The notes under the pieces were generated by a model. It was not told where the DNA came from, did not search any database, and saw only the letters and a list, made by a program, of their open reading frames with translations. This document shows, piece by piece, positions 6,216 through 12,278 of a stretch of DNA of 12,278 nt. The translations under genes and the position numbers were made by a program. This DNA is from Gemmatimonadales bacterium (GTDB lineage Bacteria; Gemmatimonadota; Gemmatimonadetes; Palauibacterales; Palauibacteraceae): NCBI GenBank assembly GCA_030636765.1, contig DAOVWI010000058.1, forward strand, positions 1 to 12,278. The letters run 5' to 3'. Every line of letters starts with the position of its first letter. Position 1 is the first letter of the stretch.

Positions 6216-7068
6216 AGACCCGTCCGAAGGGTCCGAGCCGCACCTGCCCGCCAAGCGGGTTTCATCCGGCGATCTGGAGCGTGTGATCCGACGCGCGACG
6301 GAGCTCCAGTTCGACGAGGGGAGCGAGGTCGCCGACCTGCCGGTCGAAGAGCTTGTGCGGATCGGCGAGGAGGTGGGGCTGGAGCCCCGACACGTAAGAC
6401 GTGCGCTGGCCGAAGTGCAGGCCGAGTCTCTGCTCCCGGCCCTTCCTACGGACGCCGGGCTGGCGCTGCGTCTGTGGGGGGAGGGCGTCGTGAGGCAGAG
6501 CCGTGCCGTGCGGGGCGCGCCGACCGACGTGCAGGCCAGAGTGGAGCGTCACTTCGAGGAGAAGGAGAGCCTCAAGCGTGTGCGGGAGCAGCCCGGCCGC
6601 TCGGTTTGGGAGCCGGCGACGGGTCTCCTGCGGCAGATGCAACGGACGCTGGACGTGGGAGGCCACGGGTATGAGCTGGCCAAGGTGCGCAACGTCCAGC
6701 TGGCCGTAGAAGGGCTGGAGGAGGGTTGGACCCTGGTCACGATATCGGCCGACCTCAGAAACGTTCGGGCCCAGCAAGCCACGGGGTGGATAATCGGCCT
6801 GGGGTTGACGGGAGTTGGGGCGGCCGTCGCTCTGCTCCTCACGGCCACCGGTCCGGGGGTCGTCCTGGCTCCCGTCCTTGTGGTGGGCGCGATCGCCGGC
6901 GGAAGCCTCGCCGCCGGGCGAACGGTCCGGCGGGCCAGAGGGCGCATCGAGCTCGTGATTCTCGGGCTGCTGGATCGCCTCGAGCGCGGAGAGATCGGGG
7001 ACGACAAGGACGTGCCGGTGTGGCGCGAGTGGTTGGCGGCGGGTCCCGGGGCCGGGCGACGAGCCTGA
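6208..7068 (+). CDS. Unknown two-helix membrane protein next to slipin
   Basis: I do not recognise a named family for this 286-aa protein. Residues 20-72 form a charged helical module (DLERVIRRATELQFDEGSE... ELVRIGEEVGLEPRHVRRAL) with the look of a small helix-turn-helix-like or adaptor domain. The middle (about 80-190) is mixed alpha/beta and contains VERHFEEKESLKRV and a probable beta region (NVQLAVEGLEEGWTLVTISADL). Two membrane helices follow at about 193-213 and 217-236, then an Arg-rich turn (TVRRARGRIE) and a cytosolic C-terminus. By the positive-inside rule both large domains should face the cytoplasm. ATG 6208 overlaps the end of the slipin gene (ATGACTGA), so it is probably made in proportion to slipin. 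It lacks any NfeD-like Ser-Lys protease or OB fold that I can see. A slipin partner role is an inference from position only. Confidence 0.8.
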   Translation: MTEDPSEGSEPHLPAKRVSSGDLERVIRRATELQFDEGSEVADLPVEELVRIGEEVGLEPRHVRRALAEVQAESLLPALPTDAGLALRLWGEGVVRQSRAVRGAPTDVQARVERHFEEKESLKRVREQPGRSVWEPATGLLRQMQRTLDVGGHGYELAKVRNVQLAVEGLEEGWTLVTISADLRNVRAQQATGWIIGLGLTGVGAAVALLLTATGPGVVLAPVLVVGAIAGGSLAAGRTVRRARGRIELVILGLLDRLERGEIGDDKDVPVWREWLAAGPGAGRRA

Positions 7069-7104
7069 GGCCGACCTTTGCGCAATCAACAACCGTATAG
7101 CAAC

Positions 7105-7134
7105 TTGAGTGTGTGCTGACCTATTTACGATAAT
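7105..7134 (+). promoter_or_regulatory. Sigma-70-like promoter before hbd
   Basis: TTGAGT (7105-7110) and GATAAT (7129-7134) are separated by 18 nt. They match the -35 and -10 consensus at 4/6 and 5/6 positions. They lie in a marked AT-rich island (about 7080-7140) in otherwise GC-rich sequence. Transcription would begin near 7141, about 20 nt before the dehydrogenase start. The island separates the slipin pair from the dehydrogenase, which is therefore probably transcribed on its own. Confidence 0.6.
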
Positions 7135-7160
7135 ATATCATGAGGCGATAGGAGTGGCTG

Positions 7161-8051
7161 GTGGCTGAGATCCAGAAAGTGGGTGTGGTGGGCGTCGGCC
7201 TGATGGGCAGCGGGATCGCGCAGGTGTCGGCCTCCGCCGGCCTGGAAACGGTCGTCCGAGAGGTCGATCGGGAGCTGCTGGACGCCGGAGTAGCGTCCAT
7301 ACGTCGGGTTCTCGAGCGGTCGGTGCAGAAGGAGAGAATCAGCGGCGAGCAGCGCGACGCGACGCTCGGCCGCGTCACCGCGACACTCGATCTGGAGCCG
7401 CTGGCGGAGTGCGACCTCATCATCGAGGCCATCGTCGAGGACCTCGGGGCCAAGAACGAGCTCTTTGGTGCCCTGGATGGGCTGGCTCCGGAGCGCACGA
7501 TCTTCGCGTCCAATACGTCGAGCCTGACGATCACGGAGATGGCGGCGAACACGGAACGGGCCGACCGCTTCGTGGGCCTTCATTTCTTCAATCCGGTGCC
7601 GGTCATGCCGCTCGTCGAGGTCGTGCGGACCGGCGCCACGTCCGACGAGACCCTGCAAGCGGCGATGGAGTTCGTGAAGGCGATCGGCAAGACGCCGATC
7701 GTCTGCCGCGACAACTCGGGCTTCATCGTGAATCGGCTGCTCGTGCCGTACATGCTGGACGCGATGCGCGCATACGAATCGGGCGTTGGTTCGATCGAGG
7801 ACATCGATACGGGAATGAGGCTCGGCTGCGGTTACCCGATGGGACCGTTCACGCTCTCCGACTTTGTAGGGAACGATACGCTATATCGGATCACGGAGAT
7901 CATGTTCAACGAGTACAGGGAGCCTCGCTTCGCGCCGCCTTCCTTGCTGCGCCGGATGTACCTGGCCGGATACCACGGCCGGAAGGTCGGTCGGGGCTTC
8001 TACGATTACAGCGGCGACGAGCCGGTGGTCAGCGACTTCGTAAAGCGGTAG
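7161..8051 (+). CDS. hbd: 3-hydroxybutyryl-CoA (3-hydroxyacyl-CoA) dehydrogenase
   Basis: This 296-aa NAD-dependent enzyme interconverts (S)-3-hydroxyacyl-CoA and 3-ketoacyl-CoA. The Rossmann fold starts with VGVVGVGLMGSGIAQ (8-22). The catalytic set of the family is complete: Ser120 in SNTSSL, His141 in LHFFNPVPVMPLVEVV with Glu153, and Asn191 in NSGFIVNR. The C-terminal dimerisation domain carries GYPMGPFTLSDFVG. It is a stand-alone short form, as in butyrate, PHB or phenylacetate pathways, not the fused FadB type, so the physiological chain length is not fixed by sequence. GTG 7161 is chosen because TAGGAG (7149-7154) lies 6 nt upstream; an ATG at 7140 is in frame but is closed by TAG after three codons. 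The partner thiolase lies 2 kb upstream, beyond the slipin pair; no crotonase is in the window. Confidence 0.92.
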   Translation: MAEIQKVGVVGVGLMGSGIAQVSASAGLETVVREVDRELLDAGVASIRRVLERSVQKERISGEQRDATLGRVTATLDLEPLAECDLIIEAIVEDLGAKNELFGALDGLAPERTIFASNTSSLTITEMAANTERADRFVGLHFFNPVPVMPLVEVVRTGATSDETLQAAMEFVKAIGKTPIVCRDNSGFIVNRLLVPYMLDAMRAYESGVGSIEDIDTGMRLGCGYPMGPFTLSDFVGNDTLYRITEIMFNEYREPRFAPPSLLRRMYLAGYHGRKVGRGFYDYSGDEPVVSDFVKR

Positions 8052-8086
8052 GAGCGTCGTGCGCGCCGGGTGCCTCGTGCCGGCCT

Positions 8087-8101
8087 GCGGCGGTTCGCCG
8101 C
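8087..8101 (+). terminator. Short hairpin after hbd, possible terminator
   Basis: GCGGCG-GTT-CGCCGC is a perfect 6-bp stem with a 3-nt loop, 35 nt after the hbd stop. A second weaker pairing, GCCGG with CCGGC, lies just upstream (about 8065-8084). No T tract follows, so termination is uncertain. Confidence 0.35.
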
Positions 8102-8129
8102 TGAGGGACGATCGACACCCGGATTGTCG

Positions 8130-8158
8130 TTGCAGCACAAGGGTTTTCGCCTTATCTT
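8130..8158 (+). promoter_or_regulatory. Weak candidate promoter for recF-dciA-gyrB
   Basis: TTGCAG (8130-8135) and TATCTT (8153-8158) are 17 nt apart and match consensus boxes at 3/6 and 4/6 positions, in an AT-richer stretch between hbd and recF. It is the best promoter-like arrangement in the gap but could be chance. Confidence 0.3.
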
Positions 8159-8227
8159 AACGGAACCGAAAGTGCCGTCCCACGACCGACCATCCGACCA
8201 GCCGAGCAGAGGCCGATTCGCCGACTG

Positions 8228-8241
8228 AAAAGGTCACCATC
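8228..8241 (+). promoter_or_regulatory. Ribosome site pointing to a non-standard recF start
   Basis: AAAAGG (8228-8233) is followed by TCACC and then ATC (8239-8241). The spacing of 5 nt would suit initiation at ATC. By alignment with other RecF proteins the start should be at or near GTC 8233 or ATC 8239, and neither is a common start codon. No ATG, GTG or TTG occurs in this frame between the TAA at 8158-8160 and the Walker A motif. Confidence 0.4.
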
Positions 8242-9363
8242 AGGGCGCTCCGCCTTCGGCACTTTCGCAACTTCGCGGAGCTCGCTTGCGAGCTGCCACC
8301 TTCGGGAGTCGCCATCGTCGGTCCGAACGGCTCCGGCAAGACGAACCTGCTCGAGGCTATTTACTACCTCGGGATTTTTCGCTCCTTCCGGGGCGCTCCC
8401 GACGGGGAGCTGGTGCGCCTGGGCGAGGACACCTTCCGTATCGAGGCCACGGTTGAGAGTCCGCTGGAGGAACGGAGGATCGCGGCTGCTTATCAGAGGA
8501 GCACACGACGGAAGCGCGTCGAGGTGGACGGGACCGAGGTGGAGCGCCTGTCGGACGCCATCGGCACGCTGGGGGTCGTCGCCTTCAGCCTGTCGGACGT
8601 CGAGTTGGTGAGCGGCCCGCCGGCGGTGCGCCGACGGTTCCTGGACATCCTGCTCTCGCTTGTCCGGCCGGGATATCTGGAGTCGTTGCGGCGCTGCGGG
8701 GCGATCGTGGCGCAGCGAAACGAGGCGCTGCGGAGGGGCGCAGGATCGAGAGAGCTGGCGCCGTGGACCGAGAGTCTCGCCCGGGCGGGCGCGCCGGTCA
8801 TGGAGGCGCGGGCGCGCTGGGTGGCCGAGGGCGCCGACGCGTTCTTCCGGTACCACAGGGCGATCGCCGGGGGTGTTGGCGCTCAACTGGCCTACCGGCC
8901 GTCGGTCGGAGCGAATGAGCCTGCCGTCGCCGACGACGGCGACCTCGCCCTCTGGGAGGCGCGTTTCCGAGCGGCTCTGGAGGGAGCGGAGGAGCGGGAG
9001 CGAGCCCACGGAATGACTCTCGTGGGTCCGCACCGCGACGACCTTGCGCTCCGTGCACCCGTGGCGGACGAGGCGGAGCGTGCCATCCGCCGCTTCGGCT
9101 CGGGCGGTCAGCAGCGAACCGCGGCGCTGGCACTTCGCCTCCTGGAGGCGGACACGTTGCGCGACAGGTCCGGTGTGGAGCCGGTCTATCTGCTGGACGA
9201 CGTCTTCGCGGAGCTCGACCGGGAGCGCTCGCACGGCTTTTTGCGGCTCCTCGAGGAGGGCCGCTCCGGTCAGGTGATCCTCACGACACCGAAGCCGGCG
9301 GACGTGCGGCTGCGCGGCGGGCTGACGGAATGGAAGATCCAGGGCGGAAGGCTCGAGACGTGA
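8239..9363 (+). CDS. recF: RecF, DNA replication and repair ATPase
   Basis: RecF is a cytosolic SMC-like ATPase that binds gapped DNA and helps RecO/RecR load RecA. The frame shows the family start RALRLRHFRNFAEL, Walker A GPNGSGKTN (8320-8346), the signature region GSGGQQRTAALALRLLEAD and Walker B VYLLDDVFAELD (about 9184-9219), followed by the D-loop region and ILTTP. Counted from ATC 8239 it has 374 aa, normal for RecF. The oddity is the start: the first standard start codon in frame after Walker A begins is GTG 8413, which would remove Walker A and cannot be right. CTG 8293 would keep Walker A but lose the first strand. ATC 8239 (or a mutated GTG at 8233) is inferred from homology and the AAAAGG site. 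The stop overlaps the next gene's GTG (GTGA). Confidence 0.88.
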   Translation: MRALRLRHFRNFAELACELPPSGVAIVGPNGSGKTNLLEAIYYLGIFRSFRGAPDGELVRLGEDTFRIEATVESPLEERRIAAAYQRSTRRKRVEVDGTEVERLSDAIGTLGVVAFSLSDVELVSGPPAVRRRFLDILLSLVRPGYLESLRRCGAIVAQRNEALRRGAGSRELAPWTESLARAGAPVMEARARWVAEGADAFFRYHRAIAGGVGAQLAYRPSVGANEPAVADDGDLALWEARFRAALEGAEERERAHGMTLVGPHRDDLALRAPVADEAERAIRRFGSGGQQRTAALALRLLEADTLRDRSGVEPVYLLDDVFAELDRERSHGFLRLLEEGRSGQVILTTPKPADVRLRGGLTEWKIQGGRLET

Positions 9364-9734
9364 GCGACGAGGGCGGACGAGCCGTCACTCCGGAGCGGGT
9401 CGGGACGGTGGTAGCAGGGCTGCTCGAGCGCCTCGGCGTTGCCGAGCGAATAGAGCGCGCGGCCGTGGCGAGCGACTGGGAGCGACTCGTCGGACCGCAC
9501 ATCGCCCGGGTCACGGTTGACGCGCGCGTGAGCGGCCGGACGCTGTTCGTGGAGGTCATAAGCGCCGCGTGGCTCAGCGAGCTCAACATGATGCGTCACG
9601 ACCTCCTCCGACGCATCAACGCGGGCAGGAGCCGCGCGCGCATCGAGAAGATCATCTTCGTGCAGGCGGGTGGACGGGTTGAAGGCGTGTCGCGGAGGGG
9701 CGGCGGGCCCACGACGATACCGGAACGGGGATAA
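9360..9734 (+). CDS. dciA: DciA (DUF721), replicative helicase loader/operator
   Basis: This 124-aa protein of the DUF721 family corresponds to DciA, the ancestral partner that helps bring DnaB helicase to DNA in bacteria lacking DnaC/DnaI. The domain spans about 10-105, with the expected W in ASDWERLVGPHIARVT (37-52), the VEV strand and WLSELNMMRHDLLRRIN (71-87). The C-terminal 20 residues are Gly/Arg/Pro-rich and probably disordered. GTG 9360 is chosen because it overlaps the recF stop as GTGA and has GGAAGG (9346-9351) 8 nt upstream. An in-frame ATG at 9330 would add 10 residues and overlap recF further. The stop TAA directly abuts the gyrB ATG. The order recF-dciA-gyrB is the one known from actinobacterial origin regions. 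Confidence 0.87.
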   Translation: MSDEGGRAVTPERVGTVVAGLLERLGVAERIERAAVASDWERLVGPHIARVTVDARVSGRTLFVEVISAAWLSELNMMRHDLLRRINAGRSRARIEKIIFVQAGGRVEGVSRRGGGPTTIPERG

Positions 9735-12278
9735 ATGGCCAAGACAGCTGCTGGGTCGAAGGGCGACGAGTACACCTCCAAGCAGATCCAGGTGCTTAAG
9801 GGTCTCGAGGCCGTTCGAAAGCGGCCCGGGATGTACATCGGAACCACGGCCGCGCGCGGGCTGCATCACCTCGTTTACGAGGTGGTGGACAACTCGATCG
9901 ACGAGGCGATGGCCGGCTTCTGCAGTGAGATCGAGGTGACGATCGCCGAGGATAACTCGGTGACCGTGCGGGACGATGGACGCGGAATCCCGGTGGACAT
10001 GCATCCTACCGAGAAGGTCACCGGCCTGGAGCTCGCGCTGACGAGGCTTCACGCGGGCGGGAAGTTCGACAAGACCAGCTACAAGGTGAGCGGAGGTCTG
10101 CACGGAGTCGGGGTCTCGGTCGTGAACGCGCTCTCGGAGTGGCTCACGGTCGAGGTGTCCCGCGATGGACACGTGTGGCGGCAGCGTTTCGGTCGTGGCC
10201 TGACCATCAGCGGGCTCGAGAAGGGAGAGCGGACCAAGGAGACCGGCACCACCGTCACGTTCCGTCCGGACCCCGAGATCTTCACCGAGCTCGGCTACAA
10301 CTTCGACACTCTCGCGAGTCGGCTCCGGGAGCTCGCGTACCTGAACCGCGGCGTCCGGATCGTACTGCGCGATGAGCGACCGGAGAACGGAGAGGGGGCC
10401 CAGGAGGTCATCTTTCATTTCGAGGGCGGCATCTCCGAGTTCGTCGAGTACCTCCGTGGAAGCAAGACACCGCTCCACACCGAAATCGTCTACTTCGACG
10501 GCACCCAGGACGATGTCGAGGTCGAGCTGGCGATGCAGTACAACGACGGGTACAACGAGGGCATCTTCACCTTCGTGAACAACATCAACACCCACGAAGG
10601 AGGAACCCATCTCACGGGCCTGAGGGCCGCCCTCACCCGGACGATCAACGTGTATGGCGACAAGAACGGGCTCCTGAAGAAGGGCGATTCCAGCCTCTCG
10701 GGCGACGACGTACGGGAGGGACTGACGGCCGTCCTATCGGTGAAGGTGCTCGAGCCGCAGTTCGAAGGGCAGACGAAGACGAAGCTCGGCAACAGCGAAG
10801 TCCGCGGAATCGTCGAGAGCCTCGTGAACGAGAAGCTCTTCGCGTGGTTGGAGGAGCATCCCGCGGCGGGCCGGACGGTGATCGACAAGGCCCTTCAGGC
10901 GTCGCGGGCGCGCGAGGCGGCGCGTAAGGCGCGAGACCTCACCCGCAAGCGATCCGCCCTCGAGACCGGGATTCTGCCGGGCAAGCTGGCCGACTGCTCG
11001 ATCCGGGATGCCTCGATGTCGGAGCTGTATCTCGTCGAGGGCGATTCGGCCGGCGGGAGCGCCAAGCAGGGACGGGATCGCAGGTTTCAGGCGATCCTGC
11101 CGCTTCGCGGGAAGATCCTGAACGTGGAGAGGGCGCGGATCGACAGGATCCTCTCGAACGAGGAGATCCGGGCGATGATCACCGCGATCGGCACGGGCAT
11201 CGGAGACGACTTCGATGTTGACCAGGCGCGGTACCACAAGACGATCATCATGAGCGTCGACGGCGGGGAGCACGTTTTCGTGCGAGACGAGCACGGCGTC
11301 CGGATGACTGAGATCGGAGCCTTCATCGATGCGGCGTTGTCGGCGTTCGGTGCGGACGACGCCCCTTCCAGCAAGTTGTCCAATGCACCGGTCGGTGAGG
11401 TGTTGTGCTTCGGGCTGGAGGGCCACCGCACGCGCTTCCGGCCCATCAAGAGCATGATCCGGCACGAGCTCGAGGAACCGCTGTACGAGGTGAGGACGGC
11501 CTGCGGGCGGTCTGTCCGCGTCACCGCCACCCACAGCGTGTTCGCGCTCGAGGGCGACCGGGTCCGGTTGAAGCGCGGAGACGAGCTGGAGGTTGGCGAC
11601 CTGCTGGTGGCACCCCGGTCGATCCGCTTCCCCCAGGACGCTCCGGCGCGGATCGATGTGCTTCGATTGCTGCGCCGGTCCGCCGAGAGTCCGGTGGACG
11701 CGCCGTTCGAGCTGGCGACGGCACCCAACGCTTGCCTGACGGGTTTCGGGCCTGAGGATCTCGATTGGCTCGAAGATCGCGAAGACCTGTCGCTCACGCC
11801 GGCCCGCTACGCGAACCAGGAGATACCCAGGTTCCTGCATGTCACGCCGGAGCTCATGCTCCTGCTCGGCTTCTACGTCGCGGAAGGGTCATGCTCGGCG
11901 CAGGGCGGCATCCGCTGGGCGTTCGAAACGAGGGATGAGACTTTCCTGCCGGAGATCCGGCGAGCAGTACGGACGGTCTTCGGCGCAGAGCCGACCCTGT
12001 TCCGGTCCGCCAGGCGGGTGGCCGAGCTCCGGCTCGCGAACCGGGTTGCGGCGCTGGCGTGGCTCGAGGCCTTCGGTTTCCACGGGGCGACGGCCACGAC
12101 GAAGCGGATTCCGAACCTCGTGTTCAACGTCTCACCGGAGCTGCGTGCCACGTTCCTGCGCGGCTACCTGATGGGCGGCGGGACGGTTTCGCGTGGGCGC
12201 ATGGCGTTTGCGACCTCCTCGCGGGATCTGGCCAGTGGGCTCGCGTACCTGCTCGCCTCGTTCGGAGTGACCGCTTCG
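9735..12278 (+). CDS. gyrB: DNA gyrase subunit B with in-frame intein (3' partial)
   Basis: GyrB is the ATPase and TOPRIM subunit of DNA gyrase, which introduces negative supercoils. The first 506 residues are normal GyrB: GHKL ATPase with Glu49 and Asn53 (YEVVDNSIDEAM), Asp80 (RDDGRGIP), LHAGGKFD and GGLHGVGVSVVNALS; the transducer domain (NNINTHEGGTHLTGL); and the first TOPRIM motif VEGDSAGGSAKQGRDR with Glu435. After RYHKTIIM (ending at 11252) the sequence switches in frame to an intein beginning SVDGGEHV instead of the expected TDADVDG metal motif. The window ends inside the intein at codon 848, so the C-terminal splice site, the rest of TOPRIM and the tail are not seen. ATG 9735 directly follows the dciA stop, with ACGGGG just upstream. 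Without splicing the protein would lack a contiguous metal site and be inactive. Confidence 0.95.
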   Translation, partial: MAKTAAGSKGDEYTSKQIQVLKGLEAVRKRPGMYIGTTAARGLHHLVYEVVDNSIDEAMAGFCSEIEVTIAEDNSVTVRDDGRGIPVDMHPTEKVTGLELALTRLHAGGKFDKTSYKVSGGLHGVGVSVVNALSEWLTVEVSRDGHVWRQRFGRGLTISGLEKGERTKETGTTVTFRPDPEIFTELGYNFDTLASRLRELAYLNRGVRIVLRDERPENGEGAQEVIFHFEGGISEFVEYLRGSKTPLHTEIVYFDGTQDDVEVELAMQYNDGYNEGIFTFVNNINTHEGGTHLTGLRAALTRTINVYGDKNGLLKKGDSSLSGDDVREGLTAVLSVKVLEPQFEGQTKTKLGNSEVRGIVESLVNEKLFAWLEEHPAAGRTVIDKALQASRAREAARKARDLTRKRSALETGILPGKLADCSIRDASMSELYLVEGDSAGGSAKQGRDRRFQAILPLRGKILNVERARIDRILSNEEIRAMITAIGTGIGDDFDVDQARYHKTIIMSVDGGEHVFVRDEHGVRMTEIGAFIDAALSAFGADDAPSSKLSNAPVGEVLCFGLEGHRTRFRPIKSMIRHELEEPLYEVRTACGRSVRVTATHSVFALEGDRVRLKRGDELEVGDLLVAPRSIRFPQDAPARIDVLRLLRRSAESPVDAPFELATAPNACLTGFGPEDLDWLEDREDLSLTPARYANQEIPRFLHVTPELMLLLGFYVAEGSCSAQGGIRWAFETRDETFLPEIRRAVRTVFGAEPTLFRSARRVAELRLANRVAALAWLEAFGFHGATATTKRIPNLVFNVSPELRATFLRGYLMGGGTVSRGRMAFATSSRDLASGLAYLLASFGVTAS
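11253..12278 (+). other. Intein in GyrB, Ser1 type (3' truncated by the window)
   Basis: At least 342 residues are inserted in frame between Met506 and the expected Thr507 of GyrB. Block A starts with Ser1 (SVDGGEHVFVRD), so the first acyl shift would use Ser instead of the common Cys. Block B is GRSVRVTATHSVFA with the TxxH pair Thr91 and His94. A first LAGLIDADG motif, LLLGFYVAEGS, lies near residue 205-214 (Glu211), a block-D-like KRIPNLVF near 284-291, and a second LAGLIDADG near 301-312. The splice-completing block G (His-Asn) and the Thr+1 extein residue lie beyond the window. The reading frame is intact with no stops, so splicing is probably functional. Base composition is like the host gene. 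Confidence 0.92.
11856..12230 (+). other. LAGLIDADG (DOD) homing-endonuclease domain, probably decayed
   Basis: Two LAGLIDADG helices are recognisable inside the intein. The first, MLLLGFYVAEGS (11856-11891), keeps its acidic residue (Glu, codon 11883-11885). The second, LRGYLMGGGTVSRG (12156-12197), has Gly (GGC, 12177-12179) where the family has the catalytic Asp. A single A-to-G change from GAC would explain this. Because both acidic residues are normally needed for DNA cleavage, the domain probably no longer cuts, or cuts poorly. Confidence 0.75.

Noticed and set aside
7140..7151. ATG 7140 as the start of the hydroxyacyl-CoA dehydrogenase
   Set aside because: It is in frame with the gene but TAG follows after three codons, and the predicted transcription start is at about the same place.
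8150..8162. TTATCTTAA as a DnaA box and an origin next to recF
   Set aside because: It matches the TTATCCACA consensus at only 6 of 9 positions and there is no cluster of further boxes in the gap.
8413..9363. GTG 8413 as the recF start
   Set aside because: It would remove the conserved N-terminal strand and the Walker A motif at 8320-8346, both clearly coded in the same frame upstream.
9270..10610. 446-aa open frame on the minus strand
   Set aside because: Antisense to dciA and gyrB, both clearly real; no recognisable motif.
1..12278. CRISPR array, tRNA, rRNA, transposase or defence island
   Set aside because: No regularly spaced repeats, no tRNA or rRNA-like stretches and no transposase or nuclease motifs were seen apart from the intein endonuclease.

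Overview
The window is a high-GC bacterial chromosome segment (clearly above 60% GC by eye). Genes are tightly packed and nearly all on the + strand. GTG and TTG starts are used alongside ATG, and several genes overlap or abut. The source looks like a free-living, little-studied bacterium. The gene style (recF-dciA-gyrB cluster, slipin, HlyC/CorC protein, many short conserved unknowns) would fit Gemmatimonadota or a related high-GC phylum, but this is a guess because no rRNA or other decisive marker is present.

Left part (1-5149). A possible gene tail at the left edge is followed by about 300 bases without a convincing gene. Next come a small unknown protein with a TTG start (365-673), a GC-rich hairpin, and a run of close-set genes: a CNNM/CBS/CorC-type membrane protein (782-2161), a double zinc-ribbon protein (2187-2789), an isopropylmalate/isocitrate-family NAD dehydrogenase (about 2822-3889) and an ACAA2-like thiolase (about 3950-5149).

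Middle (5250-8051). A slipin-type SPFH membrane protein overlaps by 8 nt an unknown protein with two membrane helices. An AT-rich spacer holding a good sigma-70-like promoter follows, then a 3-hydroxyacyl-CoA dehydrogenase. The thiolase and the dehydrogenase catalyse consecutive steps of fatty-acid/acetoacetyl-CoA metabolism but are separated by the slipin pair.

Right part (about 8130-12278). This is a DNA replication/repair cluster: recF, dciA (DUF721) and gyrB, linked by overlapping or adjoining start and stop codons. recF has no standard start codon at its expected N-terminus. gyrB is interrupted at codon 507, directly before the TOPRIM TDADVDG metal-binding motif, by an in-frame intein. 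The intein begins with Ser and carries a LAGLIDADG homing-endonuclease domain whose second catalytic Asp appears to be Gly. The window ends inside the intein, so its C-terminal splice motif and the rest of GyrB are not visible.

The strongest points for follow-up are the GyrB intein and its apparently decaying endonuclease, the recF start, the slipin paired with a non-NfeD partner, and the changed His motif of the thiolase. I found no CRISPR array, tRNA, rRNA, transposase or clearly new defence system.
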